Made by a program: the position numbers and the translations under genes. Of a stretch of DNA of 64,000 nucleotides, positions 55,324-64,000 are shown piece by piece. Each line of letters starts with the position of its first letter. Position 1 is the stretch's first letter. The notes under the pieces were generated by a model, which had not been told where the DNA came from, ran no database searches, and saw only the letters and a list, made by a program, of their open reading frames with translations. Origin of the DNA: Pseudomonadota bacterium (GTDB lineage: Bacteria; Myxococcota_A; Polyangia; GCA-2747355); the NCBI GenBank assembly GCA_016702545.1, contig JADJDT010000014.1, forward strand, positions 129,589 through 193,588. The letters are read 5' to 3'.

Positions 55324-56145
55324 ATGAGTGATCGGCTACACGTCGATGTGAGCGAGGTCGAAAACGTCAGCTACGTCGCTTTGGCGGGCGTGATCGACGA
55401 GGACAACGCGCTCAGCGCCATCACCGAGCGCCTGACCCGGCCCTTCGCGCTGATCAAGAGCGCGGATGTCGAGCGCATCAATTCGTGCGGCGTGCGCGAC
55501 TGGGTCAACTGGCTGGGTGAGCTGCAGCAGAAGCAGATCGAGGTGTTTCTGATCGAGTGCTCGCCGGCGATGATGACGCAGGTCAACCTGATCAACAATT
55601 TCACCGGCCACGGCAAGATCCTCAGTTTCTATGCGCCCTACTTCTGCCCGCCGCCCTGCGAGTCGGACAAGATGTTGCTGGTTCGCATGGAGGACGCCCT
55701 GCGTACGCAGCCCTTTCGTGCGCCGGTTTGCCGCTGCGATGAGTGCGACCAGCTGCTCGAGTTCGATGACCTCGAGAGCTCCTACTTCGGCTTCCTGCCG
55801 GCGGTTCAGCCGCCGAGGGTCCCGCCGGAGGTCGAACAGGCCTGGCGCAAGGTCAGCAGTGGCGACGCCAAGCCGCTGCGGTCGCGCAGCTCGATGATCA
55901 AGCCCGCGCTGGCGACGGTCGGCTCGGTCAGCGCCAGCCCGCTGAGCGGTGGCGGCAGCAGCGCGAGCATCCCCAGCTCGCGCGAACTGAAGAGCCTCTT
56001 GAGCGAGGTCTCGTTCACGCACACGCCCTTCGACCCCGAGGCCTCGGCGCCCGCGCCCTTCCCCAATAAGCTGCTCTACGTCGTCGTGGGCCTGCTCAGC
56101 CTGGCGATCCTGCTGCTGACCTACGTCGTCTTTCGCGGCGGCTGA
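55324..56145 (+). CDS. STAS-like protein with Cys motifs and C-terminal membrane anchor
   Basis: 273 residues. Residues 1-100 have the fold pattern of a STAS (anti-sigma antagonist) domain: VSYVALAGVID at strand 1-2, then KSADVERINSCGVRDWVNWL, where the DSSG loop of SpoIIAA-like proteins reads NSCG. Next come a Cys-rich part (FCPPPC and CRCDEC, likely a metal site) at about 115-145, a Ser/Pro/Gly-rich linker, and one helix at the extreme C-terminus (LLYVVVGLLSLAILLLTYVV) ending FRGG, so it is tail-anchored in the cytoplasmic membrane. STAS proteins bind GHKL kinases of anti-sigma type; one is encoded convergently next door. Since the NSCG loop has a Ser at only the first position, phosphorylation is uncertain. 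Confidence 0.7.
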   Translation: MSDRLHVDVSEVENVSYVALAGVIDEDNALSAITERLTRPFALIKSADVERINSCGVRDWVNWLGELQQKQIEVFLIECSPAMMTQVNLINNFTGHGKILSFYAPYFCPPPCESDKMLLVRMEDALRTQPFRAPVCRCDECDQLLEFDDLESSYFGFLPAVQPPRVPPEVEQAWRKVSSGDAKPLRSRSSMIKPALATVGSVSASPLSGGGSSASIPSSRELKSLLSEVSFTHTPFDPEASAPAPFPNKLLYVVVGLLSLAILLLTYVVFRGG

Positions 56146-56183
56146 GCCGGGCCCGGAAACGTTCAGGCGAAACGTTCACGCGC

Positions 56184-56448
56184 GGCGGCGGAGGCCGCTG
56201 GGAGCTGTGCGAGCCGCCCGCGAGGCGCGGCGCTGCCAGCCGGCGACAGCCAGGGCCGCCGAGCCGCAGGCGAGGGGTTCACCGGAGCGGAACGTACGGG
56301 CTGGTACGTGAGCACCGGAGCGCAGCCGCACTTCGGCCCAACAAGTGCCGAAGAACGAGCCCGCAGGGCGAGAGCGGCGAGCGCCAGCGCGCGCCGCGGT
56401 AACGCAGCATCGGGTGGCGCAGCAGTTCCCAGCGGCCTCCTAGCCGCC
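56184..56448. repeat. Inverted repeat element E between convergent signalling genes
   Basis: Outer arms GGCGGCGGAGGCCGCTGGGAGCTG (positions 56184-56207) and the near-complement at 56423-56448, differing by a two-base insertion and one mismatch, enclose a 215-bp interior with a small palindrome ACGTAC-GGGCTG-GTACGT near 56292. The right arm provides the TAG stop of the GHKL ATPase gene. Its interior shares only short motifs with elements A-D, so it may be a separate type. Confidence 0.7.
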
Positions 56449-57525
56449 CCGCGCGGGGGCCAGGTAAGGCCAGAGGAACACCAGGCCGGCCACGACGAAG
56501 AGCAGCAGCGCGGCGATGGTCAGCAGGAGATAGCGGAGATCGAAGAGCCAGCCGCCTTCGTGCGTCGCGCTCGAATCCTCGCGCGCGCGGGTCTCGGCGG
56601 CGACCGGGTTCGGCTCGTTGAAGAAGCCGATGTGCCGCAGTCGCTGGGTGGAGGCTGCCAGATCGAGCACGACGATCACCTCCGTCGTCTTGCCCGGCAC
56701 GCTGTTGAACATCAGCTCGGCGGCGTGCTTGGACACCATGTAGAGGCCCAGACCGGCCCCCGACGGCTTGTCGGCGATTTGGTCGACCGCTTGCGCGCAA
56801 TGCTCGAGTCGGTCCAGCACCGACGAGCGCCGCAGCGAGCCGTAGGTGTCGCGAACGCTGATCACCAGCCGCCGTCCATCACAGCCGTACTGTAGCGTCA
56901 CGGGTCGTTCGAGGCGTACGCTGGCCCGCTGGCTGGGCTGCAGATGCCCGAAGAGCGCACGCCCCTGCTGGTCCACCGGTGCGTCGTAGAGTGCGTTCAT
57001 CAGCAACTCTTCGGCCACCAACTGCACCGCGTCGCAGAGCCGCGCGCGGAGGCGCAGGGTCTTGACGAAGGCCAGCAGCGAGGTGATGGCGCGGTGCCGG
57101 TCCTCGTTCGAGGTGATCACCTCGGTGCCGATCAGCACGCCCCACGGCAGCAGCTTGGAGACCCCGAAGATGTTGCCCCAGGTCAGCTTGCCGGCGAGAT
57201 AGGTCAGCAAGTTGGGCGTAGCCCCGAGGTAGTCCTCGGCCACGACGGCCTGGACGGAGGGTTGTCGCAGCAGGTGGACGGCGTCGACCAGGCTGGGCTC
57301 GGGCAGGATCAGCGCGCTCGCGCCTTCAGGCCGTAGCTCGCCGAGGACGCTCACCAGCGGATCGCCGACGCCGGTGAGCCGCCCCAGCAGCACGTCCCCC
57401 TCGGCAGCGACGGCCTTCGGATCGTCGACCAGGCGCACCGAGCCGCCGACGCCACGTAGCTGCCCTATCCAGCCCCTCACGGCGGCTGGGTCCTGGCTAT
57501 AGACGACGCAACGAGGACCTAGCAT
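56440..57525 (-). CDS. GHKL-type ATPase with degenerate N-terminal domain and C-terminal membrane anchor
   Basis: 361 residues. Residues 1-115 have a receiver-like alpha/beta pattern (RCVVYSQDPAAVRGW, ALILPEPSL) without the phosphoacceptor Asp constellation. The GHKL ATPase domain spans about 140-285: N box AEELLMNALYDAP, G1 VISVRDTYGSL, and G2 GAGLGLYMVSKHAA. A linker and one helix at the C-terminus (YLLLTIAALLLFVVAGLVFL) then anchor it to the membrane. Similar domain sets are anti-sigma-type or histidine-kinase-like proteins; there is no dimerisation/phosphoacceptor His domain, so Ser kinase activity on a STAS partner is more likely. It is convergent with the STAS-like gene. Confidence 0.8.
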   Translation of the reverse strand: MLGPRCVVYSQDPAAVRGWIGQLRGVGGSVRLVDDPKAVAAEGDVLLGRLTGVGDPLVSVLGELRPEGASALILPEPSLVDAVHLLRQPSVQAVVAEDYLGATPNLLTYLAGKLTWGNIFGVSKLLPWGVLIGTEVITSNEDRHRAITSLLAFVKTLRLRARLCDAVQLVAEELLMNALYDAPVDQQGRALFGHLQPSQRASVRLERPVTLQYGCDGRRLVISVRDTYGSLRRSSVLDRLEHCAQAVDQIADKPSGAGLGLYMVSKHAAELMFNSVPGKTTEVIVVLDLAASTQRLRHIGFFNEPNPVAAETRAREDSSATHEGGWLFDLRYLLLTIAALLLFVVAGLVFLWPYLAPARGG

Positions 57526-57970
57526 GGCGCGCGATCGACTCGCTGATCACTTGGGAAACGAGCTGCGAAACAAGCTCTTCGCCCAGGGCGCCCTACCTGA
57601 GCTAGTGGCCCTGAGCTAGTGGCTCCGGATGGCCTGAACCGTGGCGCGGCGCCAGTATGCGTCACCGCCCCAGCGATTGCAATTCGCCCCGCCGCTGACC
57701 TTTGCCCCGCCGCTGACCTTCGCGCGGAGCAGGCGCTTCGTCAGCCGGGATCGGCCGAGTGTCGGCCATCGACCTCGGGCTGCCATCGAGCTCGGGCTTG
57801 TCATCCGCCCGCGGTCGCGCTACTTCCACCCTTCGCTCGAACAAGGCCGTACCGCCAGGCCATCGGGCCGCAAGCAATCCCAGGAGGAAGCCCCCGGCGG
57901 CGCCAAGCTGCATCGGGTCCTGCGTTGGGCGTGTTCGCGGAGCCACCCCTGAGGCGAGGAGGAGTCGTCG
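57526..57970. other. Intergenic region with two pairs of direct repeats
   Basis: 445 bp between the divergent ATPase gene and the radical SAM gene. It contains two 13-bp direct copies of CTGAGCTAGTGGC (57597-57609 and 57611-57623) and two 17-bp direct copies of GCCCCGCCGCTGACCTT (57686-57702 and 57704-57720). Regulator-binding direct repeats are a possibility. Short open frames here have no start signals I trust. AGGAGGAG sits 7 bases before the ATG at 57971. Confidence 0.55.
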
Positions 57971-59548
57971 ATGGCCGCTGCTTTGAAAGTGCTGCTGGTC
58001 TATCCCCGCTTCGAGGGGAAGTCGTTCTGGAACTACCAGGCGACGCTCGAGGCCGTCGGTAAGCGCTACTCGAACACGCCGCTCGGCCTGATCACCGTCG
58101 CCGCCGTGTTGCCCGGCGACTGGGAGCTGCGCCTCTGCGACTGCAACGTCGGCGAGCTGACGGACGAGGACCTCGCCTGGGCCGAGGTCGTGTTCACGGG
58201 GGGCATGCTGCCACAGCAGACCCATGCGCTCGAGGTCGTAGCGCGTGCGCGACGTTTGGGGGCCTACACGGTGGTCGGCGGCCCCGATTGCACCTGCAGC
58301 CCCGACGTCTACGCGGCGGCCGACCTGCGGGTCGCCGGCGAGGTCGAGGCCGTGGTCGAGCCCTTGGTCGCCGCGATTCGCGAGCGCCGACGCGGCGAGC
58401 TCGTGCGTGCGGCGGGCTTTCCCGACGTGCAGACCTCGCCGGTGCCACGCTTCGACCTGCTCCGGCTCGAGCGCTACCTCCACGTCGGGGTGCAGTTTTC
58501 GCGCGGTTGCCCCTACGGTTGCGAGTTCTGCAACGTGATCGAGCTCAATGGCCGGCGGCCCCGCACCAAGACCCCCGAGCAGGTGCTGGCCGAGCTGCAG
58601 GCGCTCTTTGACCTGGGTTGGCGCGGGCACGTCGACTTCGTCGACGACAACTTCATCGGCAACCGTCGCGAAGCGGCCGCGCTCTGTGCTGTCCTGACGC
58701 CCTGGCTCGAAGGCCACGGCCAGCCCTTCGAGTTCTCCACCGAGGTCAGCCTCAACCTCGCCGACAGCCCGGCGCTGCTCGAGGCGCTAAGGCGGGCGAA
58801 CTTCTTCGCGGTCTTCGTCGGCATCGAGACCCCCGATCCCGCGGCGCTAGCCGGCGCGGGCAAGACGCACAACCTCAACCGCGACATCGTCGAGCACGTG
58901 CGCGCGATCCAGCGCGCCGGCCTCTTCGTCAATGCCGGGTTCATCATCGGCTTCGACGCCGAGACACAGAGCATCGCCCGCCCGATGATCGACTGCATCG
59001 AGGCCGCGGCCATCCCCGTCTGCATGGTGGGGCTGCTCTACGCCCTGCCGAACACGCAGCTCGCCCGCCGCCTGGCGGCCGAGGGCCGACTGGAGGGGGT
59101 CTTCGATCAGGTGGTCGCGGGCGGTGGCGACGCGGATCAGTGCACCTCGGGGCTCAACTTCCGCACGCGGCGGCCGAAGGCCGAGGCGCTCGCCGACTAC
59201 CGCCACGTGCTACGGGACATTTACGCGCCGGGCGCCTTCTTCGGTCGGGTGCGCCGGATGGTGCGAGACATGGACCTCAGCGCCAACCGTTGCCGTCAGC
59301 CGCTACGGCTGCTGTTGCGCGATCTGCGCAGCTTCTTCCGCATCTGCGTGCGTGCGGGGTTCCGCGACCGCGCCACGCGCGGGCACTACTGGCGTGCGCT
59401 GCTCGATGCCCTGCTGCACAACCCGCGCGGGCTGCGTACCACCGTCTCGATGGCGGCGCTCTACCTGCACCTGGGGCCCTTCGCCCAGACGATGGACACC
59501 CTGCTCGAGCAGCGCGTCGCGGCTCTGCCCGAGTTGCTGCCGACCTGA
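57971..59548 (+). CDS. B12-binding-domain radical SAM protein (DUF4070 type)
   Basis: 525 residues with AGGAGGAG 7 bases before the ATG. Residues 5-140 are a cobalamin-binding-like Rossmann domain (LKVLLVYPRFEGKSFW, VVFTGGMLPQQ, VVGGPDCTCSPDV). The radical SAM motif RGCPYGCEFCNVIELNG (C-x3-C-x2-C) is at about residue 178, followed by FVDDNFIGNR and FSTEVSLNLAD, and a C-terminal DUF4070-like helical domain. These are probably methyl- or tailoring-type enzymes, and hopanoid/lipid relatives such as HpnJ have this layout. No pathway neighbours are present, so the substrate is unknown. Confidence 0.85.
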   Translation: MAAALKVLLVYPRFEGKSFWNYQATLEAVGKRYSNTPLGLITVAAVLPGDWELRLCDCNVGELTDEDLAWAEVVFTGGMLPQQTHALEVVARARRLGAYTVVGGPDCTCSPDVYAAADLRVAGEVEAVVEPLVAAIRERRRGELVRAAGFPDVQTSPVPRFDLLRLERYLHVGVQFSRGCPYGCEFCNVIELNGRRPRTKTPEQVLAELQALFDLGWRGHVDFVDDNFIGNRREAAALCAVLTPWLEGHGQPFEFSTEVSLNLADSPALLEALRRANFFAVFVGIETPDPAALAGAGKTHNLNRDIVEHVRAIQRAGLFVNAGFIIGFDAETQSIARPMIDCIEAAAIPVCMVGLLYALPNTQLARRLAAEGRLEGVFDQVVAGGGDADQCTSGLNFRTRRPKAEALADYRHVLRDIYAPGAFFGRVRRMVRDMDLSANRCRQPLRLLLRDLRSFFRICVRAGFRDRATRGHYWRALLDALLHNPRGLRTTVSMAALYLHLGPFAQTMDTLLEQRVAALPELLPT

Positions 59549-59588
59549 CGACTGAGCGCGGGGCCTCAGCGCAGCGTTCTGCGGGCCT

Positions 59589-60005
59589 TCACCTCAGCCC
59601 TTTGCCGGTCGTCGTCGCCGAGAGCTTGCCGTGCTTGACGCCGCGGGTGCCGAGCAGTGCGTCGGCGATCTGTTGCACCTGCGAGGCCGTGCCCCGCACC
59701 GCGATGATCTCGAGGCAGTTGTCGTGGTCGAGATGGAGGTGCGTGGTGGCGAGCACCGCGGTGTGATGATCGTGCTGGATCGCGGTCAGGCGGTCGCTCA
59801 GCTCACGCTGGTGGTGGTCGTAGACCAGGCTGATCGTGCCGACGATCTCCTCGTCGCCCTGCCATTCCTCCCGCACCAGGGCGTCGCGCATCACCGCGCG
59901 CAACGCCTGCGAACGATTGCCCCAGCCATGGCGGGCCGCTAGCGCCAGGAAGCGCTCGAGCAGCTCGCGTTCGATCGACACGCTGAAGCGGGTCAGTGAG
60001 CTCAC
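59589..60005 (-). CDS. nikR: Nickel-responsive transcriptional regulator NikR
   Basis: 138 residues, the length of NikR. The N-terminal ribbon-helix-helix DNA-binding domain opens LTRFSVSIERELLERFL. The C-terminal ACT-like domain has the high-affinity Ni site: His in IQHDHHTAVL, the His pair of THLHLDH and the Cys of DHDNCLEI. With Ni bound, NikR represses nickel uptake genes; here it regulates unseen targets, since no nickel transporter or hydrogenase lies in the window. Converges with the radical SAM gene, 40 bp away. Confidence 0.93.
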   Translation of the reverse strand: MSSLTRFSVSIERELLERFLALAARHGWGNRSQALRAVMRDALVREEWQGDEEIVGTISLVYDHHQRELSDRLTAIQHDHHTAVLATTHLHLDHDNCLEIIAVRGTASQVQQIADALLGTRGVKHGKLSATTTGKGLR

Positions 60006-60044
60006 CGCCAGAGGCTATCACAGGCGCGCGGCGTGGCGTCCGTG

Positions 60045-61082
60045 TCAGCGCGCGCGAGCGCGCGGCGCGGGTGCGGGCACGACCACGACGTCCTGATGGC
60101 ACTCCCTCACCGAACTCGGGCTGAGCACGCTCAGCATAATGGTGTGGCGGCCCGCGGCGAAGCGGTAGGGGCCCGAGGCGCCGCAGTGGCCCGACGCCAG
60201 CGGCGCGCCATCGAGGTGCCAGAAGCACGCCGCGTCGAAGTCGGGGTCGGCCGTGGCGTGAAGGAAGAAGTCGGTGCTGGTGTCACCCTCGTAGGGCGTG
60301 ACGGTCACGCTACAGGGCGGGGGCACCGGGGGACGGTAATGGACGCGGATGGTTTCAGATTGGCACACCGTCGAGGTCCCGTCGCGCTGAGTGGCCACGA
60401 GCCTGAAGACGTACTCGGCGGGCGGCAGCCCCACCCCCGCTGCGGGCGGCAGCATCAGCCCGTGTTTCGACCCCGTGCAGCTGATTGGCCCCAAGTCTTC
60501 GTCATTCACGCTGGCGCGGCAGAACATGCCATTGCTGATCCAGCCGACGCTGAAGGGCGTGTGTTGATCGCCCACAAGCGGGCTGGCCGAGACGGAGCAG
60601 GTGGGCCGTCCCCCGCCGGCGTCCGTGGGCCACCCGCGGTCGGGACGCACGCTTGCGTCCTTGTTGGGCCGGCCGCTGTCCGCGACGTCGCTCGCATCGC
60701 GGTAGAATCCGGCGTCGAGCCGGTGGGCGGCGTCCGCCATCGGCCCGGCGTCTCGTCGCACCGGCCTGCCGGCGCAGTAGCGCGCGAGCGTGCGTTCACA
60801 GCGCGTGTTGATCGCCTGGCAGCGCTGATCGAGCGCTTCCGACTCGGCGATGCTGAGGCAGATGCCGGCCGCACGCTCGCAGACCGAGGCGTAGTCGAGG
60901 CAGAGGCCGGCCAACCGGTCGCCTCGCTTTTCGGGCAGCGCGCGTTCGAGCGACCGGAGTTGCTGCTCGACGGGGTCGAGATCGGCCGCGTCTTTGCCGC
61001 CACAGGCCGCAGCCAGCAGCGACAAGCCGCTCAACGCGACCGTCGCCCTGAGCCTGGGTGTGTTGAAGCGTGATCGATGCAT
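60045..61082 (-). CDS. Hypothetical lipoprotein with Asp/Gly linker
   Basis: 345 residues from ATG 61082 (MHRSRFNTPRLR). Lipobox SLLAAACGG at residue 27. Residues 40-100 are a helical domain with several Cys (CLDYASVCERAAGICLSI, RCQAINTRCERTL). A Asp/Gly/Arg-rich linker leads to two Ig-like beta domains, each with a Cys pair (PTCSVSASPLVGDQHTPFSV, PPCSVTVTPYEGDTSTDFFL). Many myxobacterial surface lipoproteins have this arrangement; function unknown. It lies downstream of NikR on the same strand, with its start 1 kb away, so it is not part of an obvious operon. Confidence 0.65.
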   Translation of the reverse strand: MHRSRFNTPRLRATVALSGLSLLAAACGGKDAADLDPVEQQLRSLERALPEKRGDRLAGLCLDYASVCERAAGICLSIAESEALDQRCQAINTRCERTLARYCAGRPVRRDAGPMADAAHRLDAGFYRDASDVADSGRPNKDASVRPDRGWPTDAGGGRPTCSVSASPLVGDQHTPFSVGWISNGMFCRASVNDEDLGPISCTGSKHGLMLPPAAGVGLPPAEYVFRLVATQRDGTSTVCQSETIRVHYRPPVPPPCSVTVTPYEGDTSTDFFLHATADPDFDAACFWHLDGAPLASGHCGASGPYRFAAGRHTIMLSVLSPSSVRECHQDVVVVPAPAPRARAR

Positions 61083-61375
61083 GGGTCCCTCCCTACGCTA
61101 CGGGTCGCAAAGCGACCATGGATGCACGGCCTGGGAGCCGCCCTCATCGGCGTGCCCGCGGTCCGCGTCTGGGCCGGCTTTGCACTGGGCGTGCCGACGC
61201 CCCAGCCGAGGGAAAACGTCATGGTCTTGGTGGGCATGGGCGGCGACGGGATCGGCGACGGCTCAGGAAACTGAGACCGTCCGCAAAAAATCGTGATCGC
61301 CACCTTCGGCGTACCAACGTTGCGCTTTCAGGAAAAGTTGGAAGATGCAATTCATTGCTGTGGCATAGTTGATCC

Positions 61376-63764
61376 ATGATCCCTTCCGAGTGCCGCTACG
61401 CTTGGGTGCGGGGCGTCTCCCTGGGGTTGCTCGTGGCCACGGCTGGCTGCGTCCGCTCCGGTTTCGAGTTGGCGAGCCGCCAGGGGTCGAACGACGCGGC
61501 TGCCGAGCCGCAGCGCGACGCGGGGGTGGGCGGTGGCGAGGGCGATGCCCGTGAGCCGGGTCTCACCCTCGCGCTGCGCGATCCACTCACCGGGCGATCG
61601 GACCGCGTGCGCTCGCGCGTGGTCGACTTGGCATCAGCGGCGACGACGGCGCCGAGCGGTGGTGCATCACCTCGACCCTGCGAACGCGCCACTCGATGCC
61701 ACGGCAGCTTGCGTGGGCGGGCAGGGGCCGGCGTCCGGCTGGTGGACCGTGCGCCCGACGCAGCAGGTGCTGCCCGCGCAGGATGGCAGCTACGATATCT
61801 GGCTCTGGGTTGCCGACGCCGCGGGCCGAGTTTCGCGCACCGCGGGCCACACGTCGCTGATCTCGGATACGGTCGCCCCGGCAGCGCCCGCGTTGGCCGT
61901 CGCGGATGTTGCCACGGGCTCGGCTCTCGTCACCGCGACGGGGGAGGTCGACGTCACGGTCGAGCGCGACCCCGGCGCGACCGCGTGGTGTCTGCTCGAG
62001 CGGGCGGCTTCCGAGCCGAGCCCGGCACTACCGGCGCACGACGACCCCTGCTTCGTCGCCCTGCCCCCGGCCCGGCTGCAGCTCGCTGCGCTCGGCCAGC
62101 GCGTCGTGTGGGCCTTCGCTCGGGACGAGGCCTGGAACGTCTCCGCCACGCCTGGATCTGCCCGCATCGAATGGCGCGAGGATGGCGGGCTGGCGGCCTT
62201 CGTCTGGGTCGGCCGGGCGGGCGACGCGGCCTTCTCCAATCCGGCGAATTGGTCGACGCGCGTCGTTCCTGGCCCGACTGATCTGGCGCGCTTCGATGGC
62301 CACTGCGGGGCGCGCTGCGATTGCACGATCGATCTCCCCACCAGCGTCGGCGGGCTCGACCTGGCGGCGGGCTACCCGGGCACGCTGCGCCAGGGCCTCG
62401 GTCAGACGCTGACGGTCGGTGGCAGCGGTATCGTGATCGCCGGGGGCACCCTGCGCGGCAGCGACAGCCCGATCGACGTCAACGGCAACGTCACGCTCAG
62501 TGGCGGGCGCTTCGAGAGCACGAGCGCCACGCTCTCGATCGGGCTGACCACGGAGACCAACAACACCGGCGGGCTGACCGTCTCGGGCGGCCAGTTCGTG
62601 GCCGGGACGGGGACGCTGGTCTTCGATGGCAGCAAGGGCGGTGGGCTGTGGACCGAGGTGGCGCGCATCGACGCGGTCGCGCCGCTCGTGCTCAATCGCC
62701 TCGTTGTCAGCGTTCGGGACCCCGAGACCACCCAGGGCCAGAACGGTGCCGTGCTGCGCCTGGGCGCGGACACGCGCGTGATCGTGCAGTCCGAGCTCAC
62801 GCTCCGCGACGGCAAGCTGGTCGGCGGCGCGATCGAGCTGCGCGGCAATCTGACGACGACCTGCGCCGGCGGTGGCGTCTGTGCCGAGGGCGGCCTGACG
62901 CCCGTGATCGTCAACGGCAGCGGCACGCAAAGCTACGGCGGCGCGGGCACCGGGCCCTTGTTGGTCGTCGACAAGGTGGGCAGCATCGAGCCGGCCCCGG
63001 GCACCACGAGCTACGCGCTCAGCGGACTCAAGCTGGTGCGCGGCAGCTTCGTCAGCCCCACCGGCACGCTGCGCTTCCACTTCGATCGCGAGTACGGGCT
63101 GCCGGTGCCGCATGCCGATGAGGGCTTCCGCATCGTCGGCGGCACCTTCGTCAATCGACTGAGCGCGCTCGTGATCGAGCCCTGGGTCAGCACCGAGGCC
63201 AATCAGAACGCGCTGCCGATCGATGTTGGCACCCTCGACGTGCCGACGCTGCGCATCCAGCTCGACGACTACAACCTGCGCTACGGCTTCAACAACGAGT
63301 GGATCGGCCTGGCGCCGACGACCGTGCTGCGCGTCGCGGGGGCCTTCACGCTGATGGATGGCCGCCTCGAGGGCGGCCGGATCGAGGTCGGGGGCGACGC
63401 CGCGTTCTATTGCGCGAGCGAGCGCAGCTGCGCCGGCGGCGGCACGACGGAGCTCGTGCTGCGCGGATCGGGCGAACAGAGCTTGTACCAGCAGATCGGG
63501 TCCTTCACCGCGCAGCTCCCCGGCGCGACGGTCCTCCTCGATCGCGTGCCGTCGGCGCCAGCGGCGCGCGCTCTCTCCGACCTCCGTTTGGCAAGCACGC
63601 CGGATCAGGGGCTGCGGCTGCTCTCGGGGGCGCTGACGACGGAGGGGCGCGCGCTCAGCGTCGCCGCGTTCTTGACGCTCGAGCAGGGGACGACGCTGAC
63701 GCTGGCCGGTGGCGTCCTCAGCTACGGCTCGCTCGTCAACAACGGCGGGGTGCTGCTGCCCTGA
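61376..63764 (+). CDS. Large secreted/surface lipoprotein with repetitive beta domain, two frameshifts
   Basis: The start ATG 61376 (MIPSECRYAWVRG) gives a lipobox LVATAGCVRS at residue 25. The frame is broken twice. After RSRVVDL the next frame reads GISGDDGAERWCIT, and after that the third reads LDPANAPLDATAACVGGQG and runs to 63764. One added G at 61630-61631 and one added C at 61670-61671 restore a continuous protein of about 796 residues. The main part has an Ig/cadherin-like stretch, then NPANWSTRVVPGPTDLARF and many short beta-repeats (VTLSGGRFEST, LTVSGGQFVAGTGTLVFDGS) as in parallel beta-helix adhesins. It is probably surface-exposed; function unknown. No translation signal supports it as two genes. 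Confidence 0.75.
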
Positions 63765-63806
63765 GGCGAGGGGCCGGCGCCACTGGACCACCCAACGCTC
63801 GCTCGC

Positions 63807-64000
63807 TCAGAACACCGCGAGCGAGAGGCCGTGGCTCAGGCCGTAGATCGATTCGACCTCACCATCGACCGATTGATCGGCGGGGACCAGATACACGTCC
63901 GCGCCGAGCAGCTTGGCCGTGAGGCGCAGGTGCGGCCACTCGTAGGCCACGCCGACGGGCTGGACGCCGAGCAACACCATGTCGACCGTGGCGTCGTTGC
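63807..64000 (-). CDS. Probable outer-membrane protein, C-terminal fragment
   Basis: The frame is open to the window edge and ends ...YGLSHGLSLAVF then TGA. The visible 64 residues include TVDMVLLGVQPVGVAYEW and HLRLTAKLLGADVYLVPAD, with alternating hydrophobic residues, and a terminal Phe, the usual recognition residue for outer-membrane barrel insertion. The N-terminus lies beyond the window. Family not identifiable from this piece. Confidence 0.5.
   Translation of the reverse strand, partial: NDATVDMVLLGVQPVGVAYEWPHLRLTAKLLGADVYLVPADQSVDGEVESIYGLSHGLSLAVF

Overview
This is a GC-rich, gene-dense window, probably from a Myxococcota-type (deltaproteobacterial) genome or metagenome bin. That reading is inferred from several traits seen here: many lipoproteins with no recognisable domain, Ser/Thr kinases, very long TPR proteins, a zinc-ribbon protein of the type common in myxobacteria, and an archaeal-type ProRS. 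No rRNA, tRNA, CRISPR array, phage or classical IS element was found.

Layout. 1-5.4 kb: a partial alpha/beta hydrolase, then a minus-strand operon of YceI protein, polytopic membrane protein, MOP-type flippase with an extra N-terminal domain, and LMW tyrosine phosphatase. 5.4-7.7 kb: tandem repeats, a G tract of at least 52 bases, a frameshifted envelope protein and four consecutive hairpins. 7.7-13.5 kb: a membrane-anchored propeller-like protein and three secreted orphan proteins. 13.8-18.3 kb: an AbiEii-type nucleotidyltransferase with a small partner, ProS, and an alkaline-phosphatase-superfamily gene split by a frameshift. 18.5-24.3 kb: a zinc-ribbon protein, a MacB/Lol-like ABC exporter (adaptor, ATPase, two permeases) and a HEPN/MNT toxin-antitoxin pair. 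24.4-32.1 kb: NfeD plus flotillin, BipA/TypA, TatD, thioredoxin, a SctI-like protein and a radical SAM protein. 32.3-40.3 kb: lipoproteins, a FAD oxidoreductase, an outer-membrane protein and a type-B carboxylesterase.

40.3-57.5 kb is the most coherent and interesting part. A tightly overlapping operon encodes a beta-barrel with thrombospondin-3 repeats, a HAMP-SpoIIE phosphatase, a TPR protein and a PhnD-like binding protein. Next come a PAS protein, a Ser/Thr kinase, a roughly 2000-residue TPR protein, a STAS-like protein and, convergently, a GHKL ATPase. Kinase, STAS-like protein and GHKL ATPase each end in a single C-terminal membrane helix. This looks like a membrane-tethered partner-switching pathway fed by an envelope sensor, but that is inference. 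57.5-64 kb holds a B12-type radical SAM protein, NikR, two lipoproteins (one frameshifted) and the end of a probable outer-membrane protein.

Two features cut across the window. At least four related palindromic intergenic elements of about 125-165 bp lie at gene 3' ends; two of them begin exactly at the stop codon of the adjacent gene. Seven genes carry eight apparent single-base frameshifts, all at short G/C runs, which points to residual sequencing or consensus error rather than gene decay.
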